Shown piece after piece: positions 15,539 to 21,440 of a DNA stretch of 21,440 nucleotides. Location: the NCBI GenBank assembly GCA_016790225.1, contig JAEUOZ010000080.1, positions 1-21,440 on the forward strand, given 5' to 3'. The notes beneath the pieces were generated by a model, which was given only the letters and a program-made list of their open reading frames with translations, did not search any database and was not told the DNA's origin. Both the position numbers and the translations under genes were made by a program. The DNA is from Rubrivivax sp. (lineage in GTDB: Bacteria > Pseudomonadota > Gammaproteobacteria > Burkholderiales > Burkholderiaceae). Within the stretch, counting starts at the first letter, position 1; every line of letters starts with the position of its first letter.

Positions 15539-16587
15539 ATACCGCCGTGGCGACTTCGGCCGCACCCGCGGCCATCGAGCGATCCGAAGGTGTCTGGGCC
15601 GCGGCCTGGCGCCGCTTCAAGACCGACCGCGTGGGCCTGCTCAGCGGCATCATCGTCATCGCGTTCCTGGTGCTGATCCTGTTCTCCTCGCTGGGCCTCG
15701 TGGCCAAGAACTGGCAAGCCGAAGTGGGCGTGGCCAACGCGCCGCCGACCTTCATGGGCCCGCGCCCGCCCGAGGCCATCGGCGCGGTCGAGGTGCCCAA
15801 GGGCCCGAATGTCGATCTGAGCGCGATCGATCCGCTGGCACCCAAATACCAGGAATGGGACGAGCGCGCCAAGCAGTACAAGACCACCGAGACCGTGAAG
15901 GCCGATACCCTGCCGCTGGGCGCGGACCGGCTGGGCCGCGACGTCCTCTCCAAGGCCATCAAGGGCACGGAGATCTCGGTCTTCGTGGGCATCTTCGCGG
16001 CCGTGGTGGCCACCTGCATCGGCACGCTGCTGGGTGCGTTTGCCGGCTTCTTCGGCGGCAAGATCGGCGATTTCCTGGAATGGGTCTACAACGTCTTCGA
16101 GGCGATTCCAGGCATCCTGCTGATCTTTGCCTTCGCGGCCGTCTTCGGGCGCGGCATCTTCACCGTGGTGCTCATCCTCGGGCTCACGGGCTGGACGGGC
16201 CTGTACCGCCAGGTGCGCGCGGAGTTCATGAAGCACGGCGGGCGGGAGTATGTGCGCTCGGCCGAGGCCATCGGTGCCAGCACCTGGAGCCGCATGTTCA
16301 AGCACATCCTGCCCAACATCAGCCATGTGATCCTGGTGCGCATGAGCCTGCTGGTGGTGGGCTTCATCAAGAGCGAGGTGATCCTGTCCTACCTGGGCCT
16401 GGGCGTGGGCGTGGAAGACGTCTCCTGGGGAACGATGCTGGCCGAGGCGCAGAGCGAGCTGATCCTGGGCTTCTGGTGGCAGCTGGCGGCGGCGACCCTG
16501 TTCATGGCGGCCTTCGTCACGGCGTTCTCGCTGCTGGCCGACGCCGTGCGCGATGCGCTGGATCCCAAGCTGCGCGGGTTGGAATGA
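15535..16587 (+). CDS. ABC transporter permease 2 (DppC/OppC/YejE-like)
   Basis: 350 aa. A cytoplasmic N-terminus (1-33) with an Ala-rich start and the WRRFKTDRVG signature precedes the first span (about 34-56). A long periplasmic insert (about 57-145), ending in LPLGADRLGRDVL, is of the size seen in YejE/OppC-type permeases. The remaining spans follow from about 147 on, with the EAA loop EYVRSAEAIGAST...MFKHILPN (239-261). It forms the heterodimeric channel with permease 1, whose stop it overlaps by ATGA. The ATPase gene follows after a 168-bp structured gap instead of the usual tight spacing. Confidence 0.96.
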   Translation: MNTAVATSAAPAAIERSEGVWAAAWRRFKTDRVGLLSGIIVIAFLVLILFSSLGLVAKNWQAEVGVANAPPTFMGPRPPEAIGAVEVPKGPNVDLSAIDPLAPKYQEWDERAKQYKTTETVKADTLPLGADRLGRDVLSKAIKGTEISVFVGIFAAVVATCIGTLLGAFAGFFGGKIGDFLEWVYNVFEAIPGILLIFAFAAVFGRGIFTVVLILGLTGWTGLYRQVRAEFMKHGGREYVRSAEAIGASTWSRMFKHILPNISHVILVRMSLLVVGFIKSEVILSYLGLGVGVEDVSWGTMLAEAQSELILGFWWQLAAATLFMAAFVTAFSLLADAVRDALDPKLRGLE

Positions 16588-16590
16588 GAG

Positions 16591-16683
16591 CCCCCACGCT
16601 CACTCTCGTTCGCTGCCCCCCGAGGGGGCTTGCCACGGGCCGGCCAAGCCGGACCCGTGGCATGACCACCCCCACGCTCACTC
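16591..16683. repeat. Direct repeat pair flanking a stem-loop between permease 2 and the ATPase
   Basis: The 15-base word CCCCCACGCTCACTC occurs at 16591-16605 and again at 16669-16683, and similar bases follow each copy (TCGTTCGCTGCCCC after the first, GGTCTCGTTGCCCT after the second). Between them are a 6-bp hairpin GCCCCC-CGA-GGGGGC (16615-16629) and the long stem-loop at 16631-16662. The whole looks like a composite intergenic repeat, possibly a small non-autonomous element or a dispersed repeat family member. Confidence 0.7.
16631..16662. terminator. Long stem-loop inside the transporter operon
   Basis: TGCCACGGG (16631-16639) pairs exactly with CCCGTGGCA (16654-16662); directly inside, CCGGC/GCCGG (16640-16644/16648-16652) closes a CAA triloop, leaving A16653 as a single bulge. 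That gives 14 base pairs, nearly all GC. No T-tract follows, so it may be a partial terminator, a 3' mRNA stabiliser for the permease transcript or a processing site, not a strict terminator. Confidence 0.55.
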
Positions 16684-16755
16684 GGTCTCGTTGCCCTGAA
16701 GGGCGGCGTTTGCGGTGCGTGGCGTCTTTCCTGTAGACGCGCGCCGGAGAACCTC

Positions 16756-18441
16756 ATGTTGTTGTCGATCCAGGATCTGCGTGTGGCCTTTCGCATGGGC
16801 AAGGTCGATGGCGTGCTGCAGCGCGCCGAGGCGGTGAAGGGGGTGAGTTTCGACATCCCCGAGAACGCCATCGTCGCGCTGGTGGGCGAATCGGGCTCGG
16901 GCAAGAGCGTGACGGCGATGTCCATCCTCAACCTGCTGCCCGACAACGCCGAGCGCAGCGGGCAGGTGCAGTGGCAGGGACGTGATCTGCTGAAGGCCTC
17001 GTTGACGGAACTGCAGGGTTTGAGAGGGCGCGAGATCGCCTGCGTGTTCCAGGATCCGATGCAGTCGCTCAACCCGGTGTTCACGGTCGGTCAGCAGCTG
17101 GCCGAGCCGCTGGTGAAGCACATGGGCCTGTCCAAGGCCGCGGCGCTCAAGCGCGCCGAAGAGCTGCTGGGCGAGGTGGGCATCCCGGAGCCGGCACGCC
17201 GCATGAAGGCCTACCCGCATGAGATGTCCGGCGGCCAGCAGCAGCGCGTGATGATCGCCATGGCACTGGCCTGCGAACCCAAGCTGCTGATCGCCGACGA
17301 GCCCACCACCGCGCTGGACGTGACCATCCAGCGCCAGATCCTCGAACTCATCGGCAAGCTCAAGACCAACCACCGCATGAGCGTGCTCTTCATCAGCCAC
17401 GACCTGGGCGTGGTGGGCGAGATCGCCGATCACGTGATCGTCATGCGGCATGGCGCGATCCGCGAGCAGGGGCCGGTGGCGCAGATCTTCAGCGCCCCCA
17501 AGGACAGCTACACCAAGGCGCTGCTGGCCTGCCGCCCCAGCCTGGAAGGCAACCCCGCGCGATTGACCGTCATCGATGACCACATCGCCGCGCAGGAGGG
17601 CGCCACCGTCTCGCAGGCCACCGCCAAGACCAAGGATCCGCAGGCGCCGGTGGTGCTCTCGGTGAAGTCGCTGGCCAAGAGCTTCTTCATCCGCGAAGGC
17701 CTGTTCGGGCGGCGCGAGTTCAAGGCCGTGCAGGACGTCAACTTCCAGCTGCGCAAGGGCCACACGCTGGGCGTGGTGGGCGAATCGGGCTCCGGCAAGA
17801 CGACCATGGGCCTGACGCTGCTGCGCCTGCACGAGCCCACTGGCGGCGAGGTCATCTTCGACGGCAAGAACCTGCTCAAGCTCAGCGATGCCGAGCGCCA
17901 GGTGATGCGCCGGCGCATCCAGATCGTCTTCCAGAACCCCTACGCCAGCCTCAACCCGCGCTTCACCATCGGCCAGACCCTGATCGAGCCGATGGAGATC
18001 CACCGCATCGGCGCCAGCACGGCTGAACGCGAGCAGCGCGCCCGCGCGCTGCTGGCCAAGGTGGGGCTGACCGACAAGGCCTTCGGCAAGTACCCGCACG
18101 AGTTTTCCGGAGGCCAGCGCCAGCGCATCGCGATCGCGCGCTGCCTGACGCTGAACCCCGAGGTGCTGGTGCTGGACGAGGCCGTCTCGGCGCTGGATGT
18201 CTCGGTGCAGGCCCAGGTGCTGAACCTGCTGAAGGACCTGCAGGACGAATTCGGGCTGGCCTACATCTTCATCAGCCACGATCTGGCGGTGGTGCGCTTC
18301 ATCAGTGACGAAGTGCTGGTGATGAAGGACGGGCAGGTGGTCGAACAGGCCGACGCGCAGCAGATCCTGGCGGCGCCGAAGCAGGAATACACCCGGCGCC
18401 TGCTGGGCGCGATCCCGCGCGGCTGGCGGCCGGCGGCTTGA
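16756..18441 (+). CDS. Double-domain ABC transporter ATPase (fused DppD-DppF / YejF-like)
   Basis: 561 aa, two complete nucleotide-binding domains in one chain. Domain 1: Walker A GESGSGKS (44-51), Q-loop Gln99, signature MSGGQ (157-161), Walker B LLIADEP (177-183) with Glu182, switch His215. Domain 2: Walker A GESGSGKT (342-349), signature FSGGQ (450-454), Walker B ending DEA (Asp474, Glu475). After the first domain comes a peptide-transporter-type oligopeptide/dipeptide C-terminal stretch (about 235-270). Both sites have all catalytic residues, so both should hydrolyse ATP. A GGAGA ribosome-binding site (16746-16750) supports the ATG at 16756. It powers the two upstream permeases. The single-gene fusion is normal for YejF-like proteins. 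Spacing of 168 bp from permease 2 with a strong stem-loop suggests separately tuned expression. Confidence 0.97.
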   Translation: MLLSIQDLRVAFRMGKVDGVLQRAEAVKGVSFDIPENAIVALVGESGSGKSVTAMSILNLLPDNAERSGQVQWQGRDLLKASLTELQGLRGREIACVFQDPMQSLNPVFTVGQQLAEPLVKHMGLSKAAALKRAEELLGEVGIPEPARRMKAYPHEMSGGQQQRVMIAMALACEPKLLIADEPTTALDVTIQRQILELIGKLKTNHRMSVLFISHDLGVVGEIADHVIVMRHGAIREQGPVAQIFSAPKDSYTKALLACRPSLEGNPARLTVIDDHIAAQEGATVSQATAKTKDPQAPVVLSVKSLAKSFFIREGLFGRREFKAVQDVNFQLRKGHTLGVVGESGSGKTTMGLTLLRLHEPTGGEVIFDGKNLLKLSDAERQVMRRRIQIVFQNPYASLNPRFTIGQTLIEPMEIHRIGASTAEREQRARALLAKVGLTDKAFGKYPHEFSGGQRQRIAIARCLTLNPEVLVLDEAVSALDVSVQAQVLNLLKDLQDEFGLAYIFISHDLAVVRFISDEVLVMKDGQVVEQADAQQILAAPKQEYTRRLLGAIPRGWRPAA

Positions 18442-18443
18442 GC

Positions 18444-18482
18444 GCAGCCGCCCAGGCTGCTGCCGGCCCGCGCGGGCACGGC
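18444..18482 (+). terminator. Tandem GC stem-loops just after the ATPase stop
   Basis: GCAGCC (18444-18449) pairs with GGCTGC (18455-18460) three bases after the stop codon. Next comes GCCG + GCCCGC (18462-18465, 18466-18471) pairing with GCGGGC + CGGC (18472-18477, 18479-18482) with A18478 bulged. Position suits transcript termination or 3'-end protection; there is no T-tract. Confidence 0.4.
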
Positions 18483-18702
18483 GTGATCCCAGGCCACGGG
18501 CTTGCTGTCGCTGGACGGGACCATCAGGCGCCGCTCAGCAATACAGGAGCAACGCGGGCGGCGCAGGCTGCAGCTCTATCGGCCCACTGCGTTGATCGCC
18601 GTCGCGGCCACCGTGCCCCGCTTCCTTCCGAAAGCCGGTGAGTCTTTCCAGCAGGCCCGTTCGGACGGCGCGGAAACACTCCCCGGCGCTGAGTCCGCAC
18701 AC
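18483..18702 (+). other. Leader of the TonB-dependent receptor gene
   Basis: 220 bp with no supportable gene. An in-frame ATG at 18502 would extend the receptor, but the extension lacks a signal peptide and protein-like composition. I looked for a cobalamin riboswitch B12 box and for an A+T-rich Fur-type site and found neither. No convincing promoter hexamers are visible. Confidence 0.4.
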
Positions 18703-21303
18703 ATGACCCGTCCCCGCGTTCCCTTGTTTCCCGTGTCGATGGCCGCCGCCCGCCAGCACGCCCCTGGGCCGCGCGCGGCCTGGCCCTGGCAGCGCGCCGG
18801 CTGGTGCCTGGGTGGCGTGCTGCTCTTGGGCGGCATGCCGGCGCAGGTCGCGGCTCAGGCGCAGAGCCCGTCGGCGCCGCCGCCCTCGACCGCACCAGCA
18901 CCAGCACCGGCACCCGCACCCGCACCCGCACCCGCACCCGCAAGCGCGACCGCGTTGGCGCCGGCCGCGGCATCCCCGGCTGCGGCCGCCGCCTCCGCCC
19001 CATCGGCCACCCAGACCCCGGCCGCTTCTGCCCCTGGCGCGCCGGCCCCGGCCCCCGGTGCAGCGCCCGGCCAGCCGCCGGCCGCTTTGCCTCTGCCGCC
19101 GGCTTCGGCATCGCCTGCTGCCGCTCCTTCGGGCCGGCCCGCGGCGCCTGGCGCAGCGCCGCAACGCGTGGAGATCACCGGCGGCCGTGTCTCGGACGAT
19201 GAAGCGCGCCGGCGCTCCACCGCGGCCAAGATCGTGATCGGGCGCGAAGAGATCGACAAGTTTGGCGACGCCACCGTCGGCGAGGTGTTGCGCCGCCTGC
19301 CGGGCGTGACCACGCCCGGGCCGCCGGGCCGCGGCGGCCCGCCGCGCATGCGTGGCCTGGGCGGCGGCTTCACGCAGCTGCTGATCGACGGCCAGCGCAT
19401 CCCGCCGGGGTTTTCGCTGGAGTCGCTGACGCCGGAGCAGATCGAGCGCATCGAGATCCTGCGCGCCCCCACGGCCGAGACCGGCGCGCGTGCCATCGCG
19501 GGCACGATCAACATCATCACGCGCGAAGGTTTTCGCCGCCGGCTCAACGATCTGCGCCTGGGCCTTTCGGTGGAAAACGGGCAGATCACGCCCGGCCTGT
19601 TCTGGACCCACAACGACAGCAAGGACGAGCTGACCTACAACCTCAGCGCCGCGATGTTCCGGCCCTGGCGCGACAACGCCTCGCGCACGGACACCGAGGT
19701 CACCGACGCCGTCAACGGCACCGTGCGCGAACAGCAGAGCGAAGCCGAGAACTCGCAGGACCGGCGCCGCGGCCTGAACCTCACCGGGCGCCTGCAGTGG
19801 CGACTGAATGCGCAGGGCGACTTCCTGATGCTCATGCCCACGGTGTTCCACAACGAGGGCCGTTCGCGCGGCGTGAGCCTGCTGAGCCAGAGCGTGCCGC
19901 TGCCCTCGGCCGGGCCGCCGGATACACGGCCCGAGTACGAGCGCTCCGGCAGCGGCACGGACAGCAACAGCACCGCCGCGCGGCTGAACCTGCAGTGGCG
20001 GCAGCGCTTGCAGATCGGGCGCCTGGAGCTCAACGGCGGCCTGGGCAACTTTGAGTCGAACAGCCGCAGCCGTCGCGAGAACACGGGCGGGCGGCTGAGC
20101 CAGACGATCGACAACAGCAGCCACACGCTGGATCGCTCGCTCACGCTGACCGGCAAGCTGACCGCGCAGCTCGGCGGCGCAGCCGATGGCAGCGGCGAGC
20201 ACAGCTTCGTCGGTGGCTGGGAGCTGGAGGCCAACCGCCGAAGCGAGTCGCGCAGCACGCTCATCGATGGCGTCGCGCAGCTCACCGATTTTGGCGAAAA
20301 CCTCTCGGCCAGCAGCACGCGCCTGGCCGTGTATGCCCAGGACGAATGGGCACTGAACAAGCACTGGGCCGTGCACGGTGGGCTGCGCTGGGAAGGCATC
20401 AATACACGCGGCGAAGCGCAGAACGGCGAACGGCCCGAGAACCGCAGCAGCGTCACCACCCCGCTGGTGCACCTGCTGTGGAAGCCCGATCCTGCCAAGC
20501 GCGACCAGGTGCGCCTGAGCCTCACGCGCAGCTACCGCTCGCCCGCCCTGGGCACGCTGATCGCCCGGCCCTCGCTGAATACCAGGGAGCCGCCACCCGG
20601 CGGCAATTCACCGGTTCACCCGGATTCGGCCGGCAATCCGGCGCTGCGGCCTGAGCTGGCGCGCGGGCTGGATCTCGCCTTCGAGCGTTATCTGGAAGGC
20701 GGTGGCGTGCTCAGCGCCAACCTCTTCTACCGCCAGATCACCGATCTGATGCGCCGCGTGGTGGCACTGGAGACCGTGAGCTGGGCGCCCGTGCCGCGCT
20801 ACGTGGCGCGCCAGCAGAACGTGGGTGACGCCGTCACGCAAGGCATCGAGCTGGAGGCCAAGTTCCGGCTCGATCAGGCCTGGGCCGATGCGCCGCGCGT
20901 GGAGCTGCGCAGCAACCTCAGCCTGTACCGCTCACGCGTGGACGGTGTGCCGGGGCCGGACAACCGGCTGGACAGCCAGGCCAAGGCCACAGGCAACCTG
21001 GGCGCCGACTACCGATTCCGCGGCACGCCCTTGACGCTGGGTGGCAACCTGAACTGGGTACCCGGCTACCGCACGCAGCTGGACGATCAGCGCGCCGTCA
21101 GCGTGAGCCGCAAGCGCGTCTTCGACGCCTACGCGCTGTGGACCTTCAGCCCCACGGTGGCACTGCGTCTGCTGGGCAGCAACCTCGCGCCCGATGACTA
21201 CTTCTCCACCTCCGTCTACAACGACGGCGTGCTGCGCACGCAAGCCACGACGCTGTCGGATTCCCACACGAACTGGCAGCTGCGACTGGAGCTGAAGCTC
21301 TAG
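18703..21303 (+). CDS. TonB-dependent outer-membrane receptor with Ala/Pro-rich N-terminal tract
   Basis: 866 aa from the ATG at 18703, chosen because it places a signal peptide (hydrophobic core about 33-44, AQVAAQAQ cleavage region about 47-54) at the N-terminus; ATG 18739 is an alternative and neither has a clear ribosome-binding site. Residues about 55-153 are almost wholly Ala, Pro and Ser, including an AP repeat at 64-80. Then QRVEITG (154-160), TonB-box-like, a plug domain (about 173-276) with EVLRRLPGV, a Gly-rich turn, LLIDGQRIPPG, IERIEILRAPTAE and GTINIITR, and a beta-barrel to the end (NLGADYRF, PALRPELARG and similar receptor motifs). The chain ends LRLELKL without a terminal aromatic residue. 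It imports a ligand across the outer membrane using TonB-ExbB-ExbD energy. Following the ATPase gene on the same strand, it may feed the transporter, but its gap and own leader leave this open. Confidence 0.93.
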   Translation: MTRPRVPLFPVSMAAARQHAPGPRAAWPWQRAGWCLGGVLLLGGMPAQVAAQAQSPSAPPPSTAPAPAPAPAPAPAPAPASATALAPAAASPAAAAASAPSATQTPAASAPGAPAPAPGAAPGQPPAALPLPPASASPAAAPSGRPAAPGAAPQRVEITGGRVSDDEARRRSTAAKIVIGREEIDKFGDATVGEVLRRLPGVTTPGPPGRGGPPRMRGLGGGFTQLLIDGQRIPPGFSLESLTPEQIERIEILRAPTAETGARAIAGTINIITREGFRRRLNDLRLGLSVENGQITPGLFWTHNDSKDELTYNLSAAMFRPWRDNASRTDTEVTDAVNGTVREQQSEAENSQDRRRGLNLTGRLQWRLNAQGDFLMLMPTVFHNEGRSRGVSLLSQSVPLPSAGPPDTRPEYERSGSGTDSNSTAARLNLQWRQRLQIGRLELNGGLGNFESNSRSRRENTGGRLSQTIDNSSHTLDRSLTLTGKLTAQLGGAADGSGEHSFVGGWELEANRRSESRSTLIDGVAQLTDFGENLSASSTRLAVYAQDEWALNKHWAVHGGLRWEGINTRGEAQNGERPENRSSVTTPLVHLLWKPDPAKRDQVRLSLTRSYRSPALGTLIARPSLNTREPPPGGNSPVHPDSAGNPALRPELARGLDLAFERYLEGGGVLSANLFYRQITDLMRRVVALETVSWAPVPRYVARQQNVGDAVTQGIELEAKFRLDQAWADAPRVELRSNLSLYRSRVDGVPGPDNRLDSQAKATGNLGADYRFRGTPLTLGGNLNWVPGYRTQLDDQRAVSVSRKRVFDAYALWTFSPTVALRLLGSNLAPDDYFSTSVYNDGVLRTQATTLSDSHTNWQLRLELKL
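18911..18940. repeat. (CACCCG)5 hexanucleotide repeat in the receptor gene
   Basis: Five exact CACCCG units, with degenerate units on both sides (about 18892-18942), encode the alternating Ala-Pro run of the receptor's N-terminal tract. The six-base period keeps the frame, so slippage would lengthen or shorten the tract without breaking the gene. Confidence 0.85.
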
Positions 21304-21440
21304 TCTTACTGTGTTAGTAAAATCAAGGCATTATGCGCACTTCTTCAAGCAAGAGGTGAGCCTTGATGGAGGAGTTGGCTGAGTTCGAGCGATACATGGC
21401 GCACTTGTGCGCCGGTCTAGGTCATCTGGATCGACACGCG
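21304..21440 (+). mobile_element. Left end of an IS701-like insertion sequence (truncated by window edge)
   Basis: Base composition changes abruptly to A+T-richer right after the receptor stop codon, and a transposase start follows at 21366. The exact left border is not fixed: a CTAG at 21300-21303 that includes the receptor's TAG stop, or a TTAG at 21314-21317, would each fit the YTAR target duplication reported for IS701-family elements. The right end lies outside the window. Confidence 0.6.
21366..21440 (+). CDS. IS701-like transposase, N-terminal fragment cut by window edge
   Basis: Twenty-five codons are visible, beginning MEELAEFERYMAHLCAGLG and staying open to the last base. A strong ribosome-binding site (GAGGTGA at 21353-21359, 6 bases before the ATG) supports the start. 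From memory this N-terminus matches IS701-family DDE transposases; with so few residues the assignment rests on that recall and on the sharp compositional change. Codon use is less GC-biased than in the neighbouring receptor gene, consistent with a mobile element. Confidence 0.65.
   Translation, partial: MEELAEFERYMAHLCAGLGHLDRHA

Noticed and set aside
16678..18279. 533-codon minus-strand frame opposite the double ATPase
   Set aside because: The plus strand has complete Walker and signature motifs; the antisense product has none and is a compositional shadow.
18502..18702. N-terminal extension of the TonB receptor to 18502
   Set aside because: The added 67 residues are Arg-rich and precede, instead of forming, the signal peptide.
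18483..18702. Cobalamin or other riboswitch upstream of the TonB receptor
   Set aside because: The 220-bp leader is long enough, but I found no B12-box-like core and no other riboswitch signature I can recognise.
18892..18942. CRISPR-like short repeats
   Set aside because: The units are six bases, contiguous and coding; there are no spacers.
21304..21340. Promoter hexamers for the IS transposase (TTACTG at 21306, CATTAT at 21329, 17-bp spacing)
   Set aside because: The spacing is right, but the -35 match is too poor to annotate as a promoter.

Overview
The window is a G+C-rich stretch (roughly 70% by eye) that is almost entirely coding. The codon use, the PglL-like ligase, the short GC-rich intergenic stem-loops and the overall protein style suggest a betaproteobacterium of the order Burkholderiales, probably from the Rubrivivax/Leptothrix/Roseateles neighbourhood. 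That placement is an inference from style; no marker gene is present.

Layout. Positions 1-1542 (+) hold the 3' part of a multi-membrane-spanning O-antigen ligase/PglL-type oligosaccharyltransferase, which converges on the next block. Positions 1619-14365 (-) are a six-gene run read right to left: five consecutive paralogous family-5 solute-binding proteins (called SBP1 to SBP5 here in transcription order, starting at 14365), then a large BvgS/EvgS-like hybrid sensor kinase with two periplasmic ligand-binding domains. SBP3/SBP4 share an ATGA overlap, SBP4/SBP5 are 6 bp apart, and SBP5/kinase share a GTGA overlap, so the distal part looks like one translationally coupled unit. A 234-bp divergent intergenic region (14366-14599), rich in perfect palindromes, separates this block from the + strand transporter core: permease 1 (14600-15538), permease 2 (15535-16587, ATGA overlap) and a double-ABC ATPase (16756-18441). 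A TonB-dependent outer-membrane receptor with an unusually long Ala/Pro-rich N-terminal tract follows (18703-21303). The window ends in the left end of an insertion sequence, with the first 25 codons of an IS701-like transposase beginning at 21366.

How it may work together. The architecture is one complete dipeptide/oligopeptide (Dpp/Opp/Yej-class) import system with five alternative binding proteins instead of one, a candidate outer-membrane gate (the TonB receptor), and a periplasm-sensing kinase co-operonic with the binding proteins. The simplest reading is a single import channel with several interchangeable substrate receptors and its own sensory input. The substrate cannot be read from the sequence; peptides, peptide-like siderophores, opines or heme are all compatible with the families. 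The most interesting points are the fivefold binding-protein array, the coupling of the sensor kinase to it, the mix of Sec-like and Tat-like signal peptides among the paralogues, and the structured intergenic elements that break up both operons.
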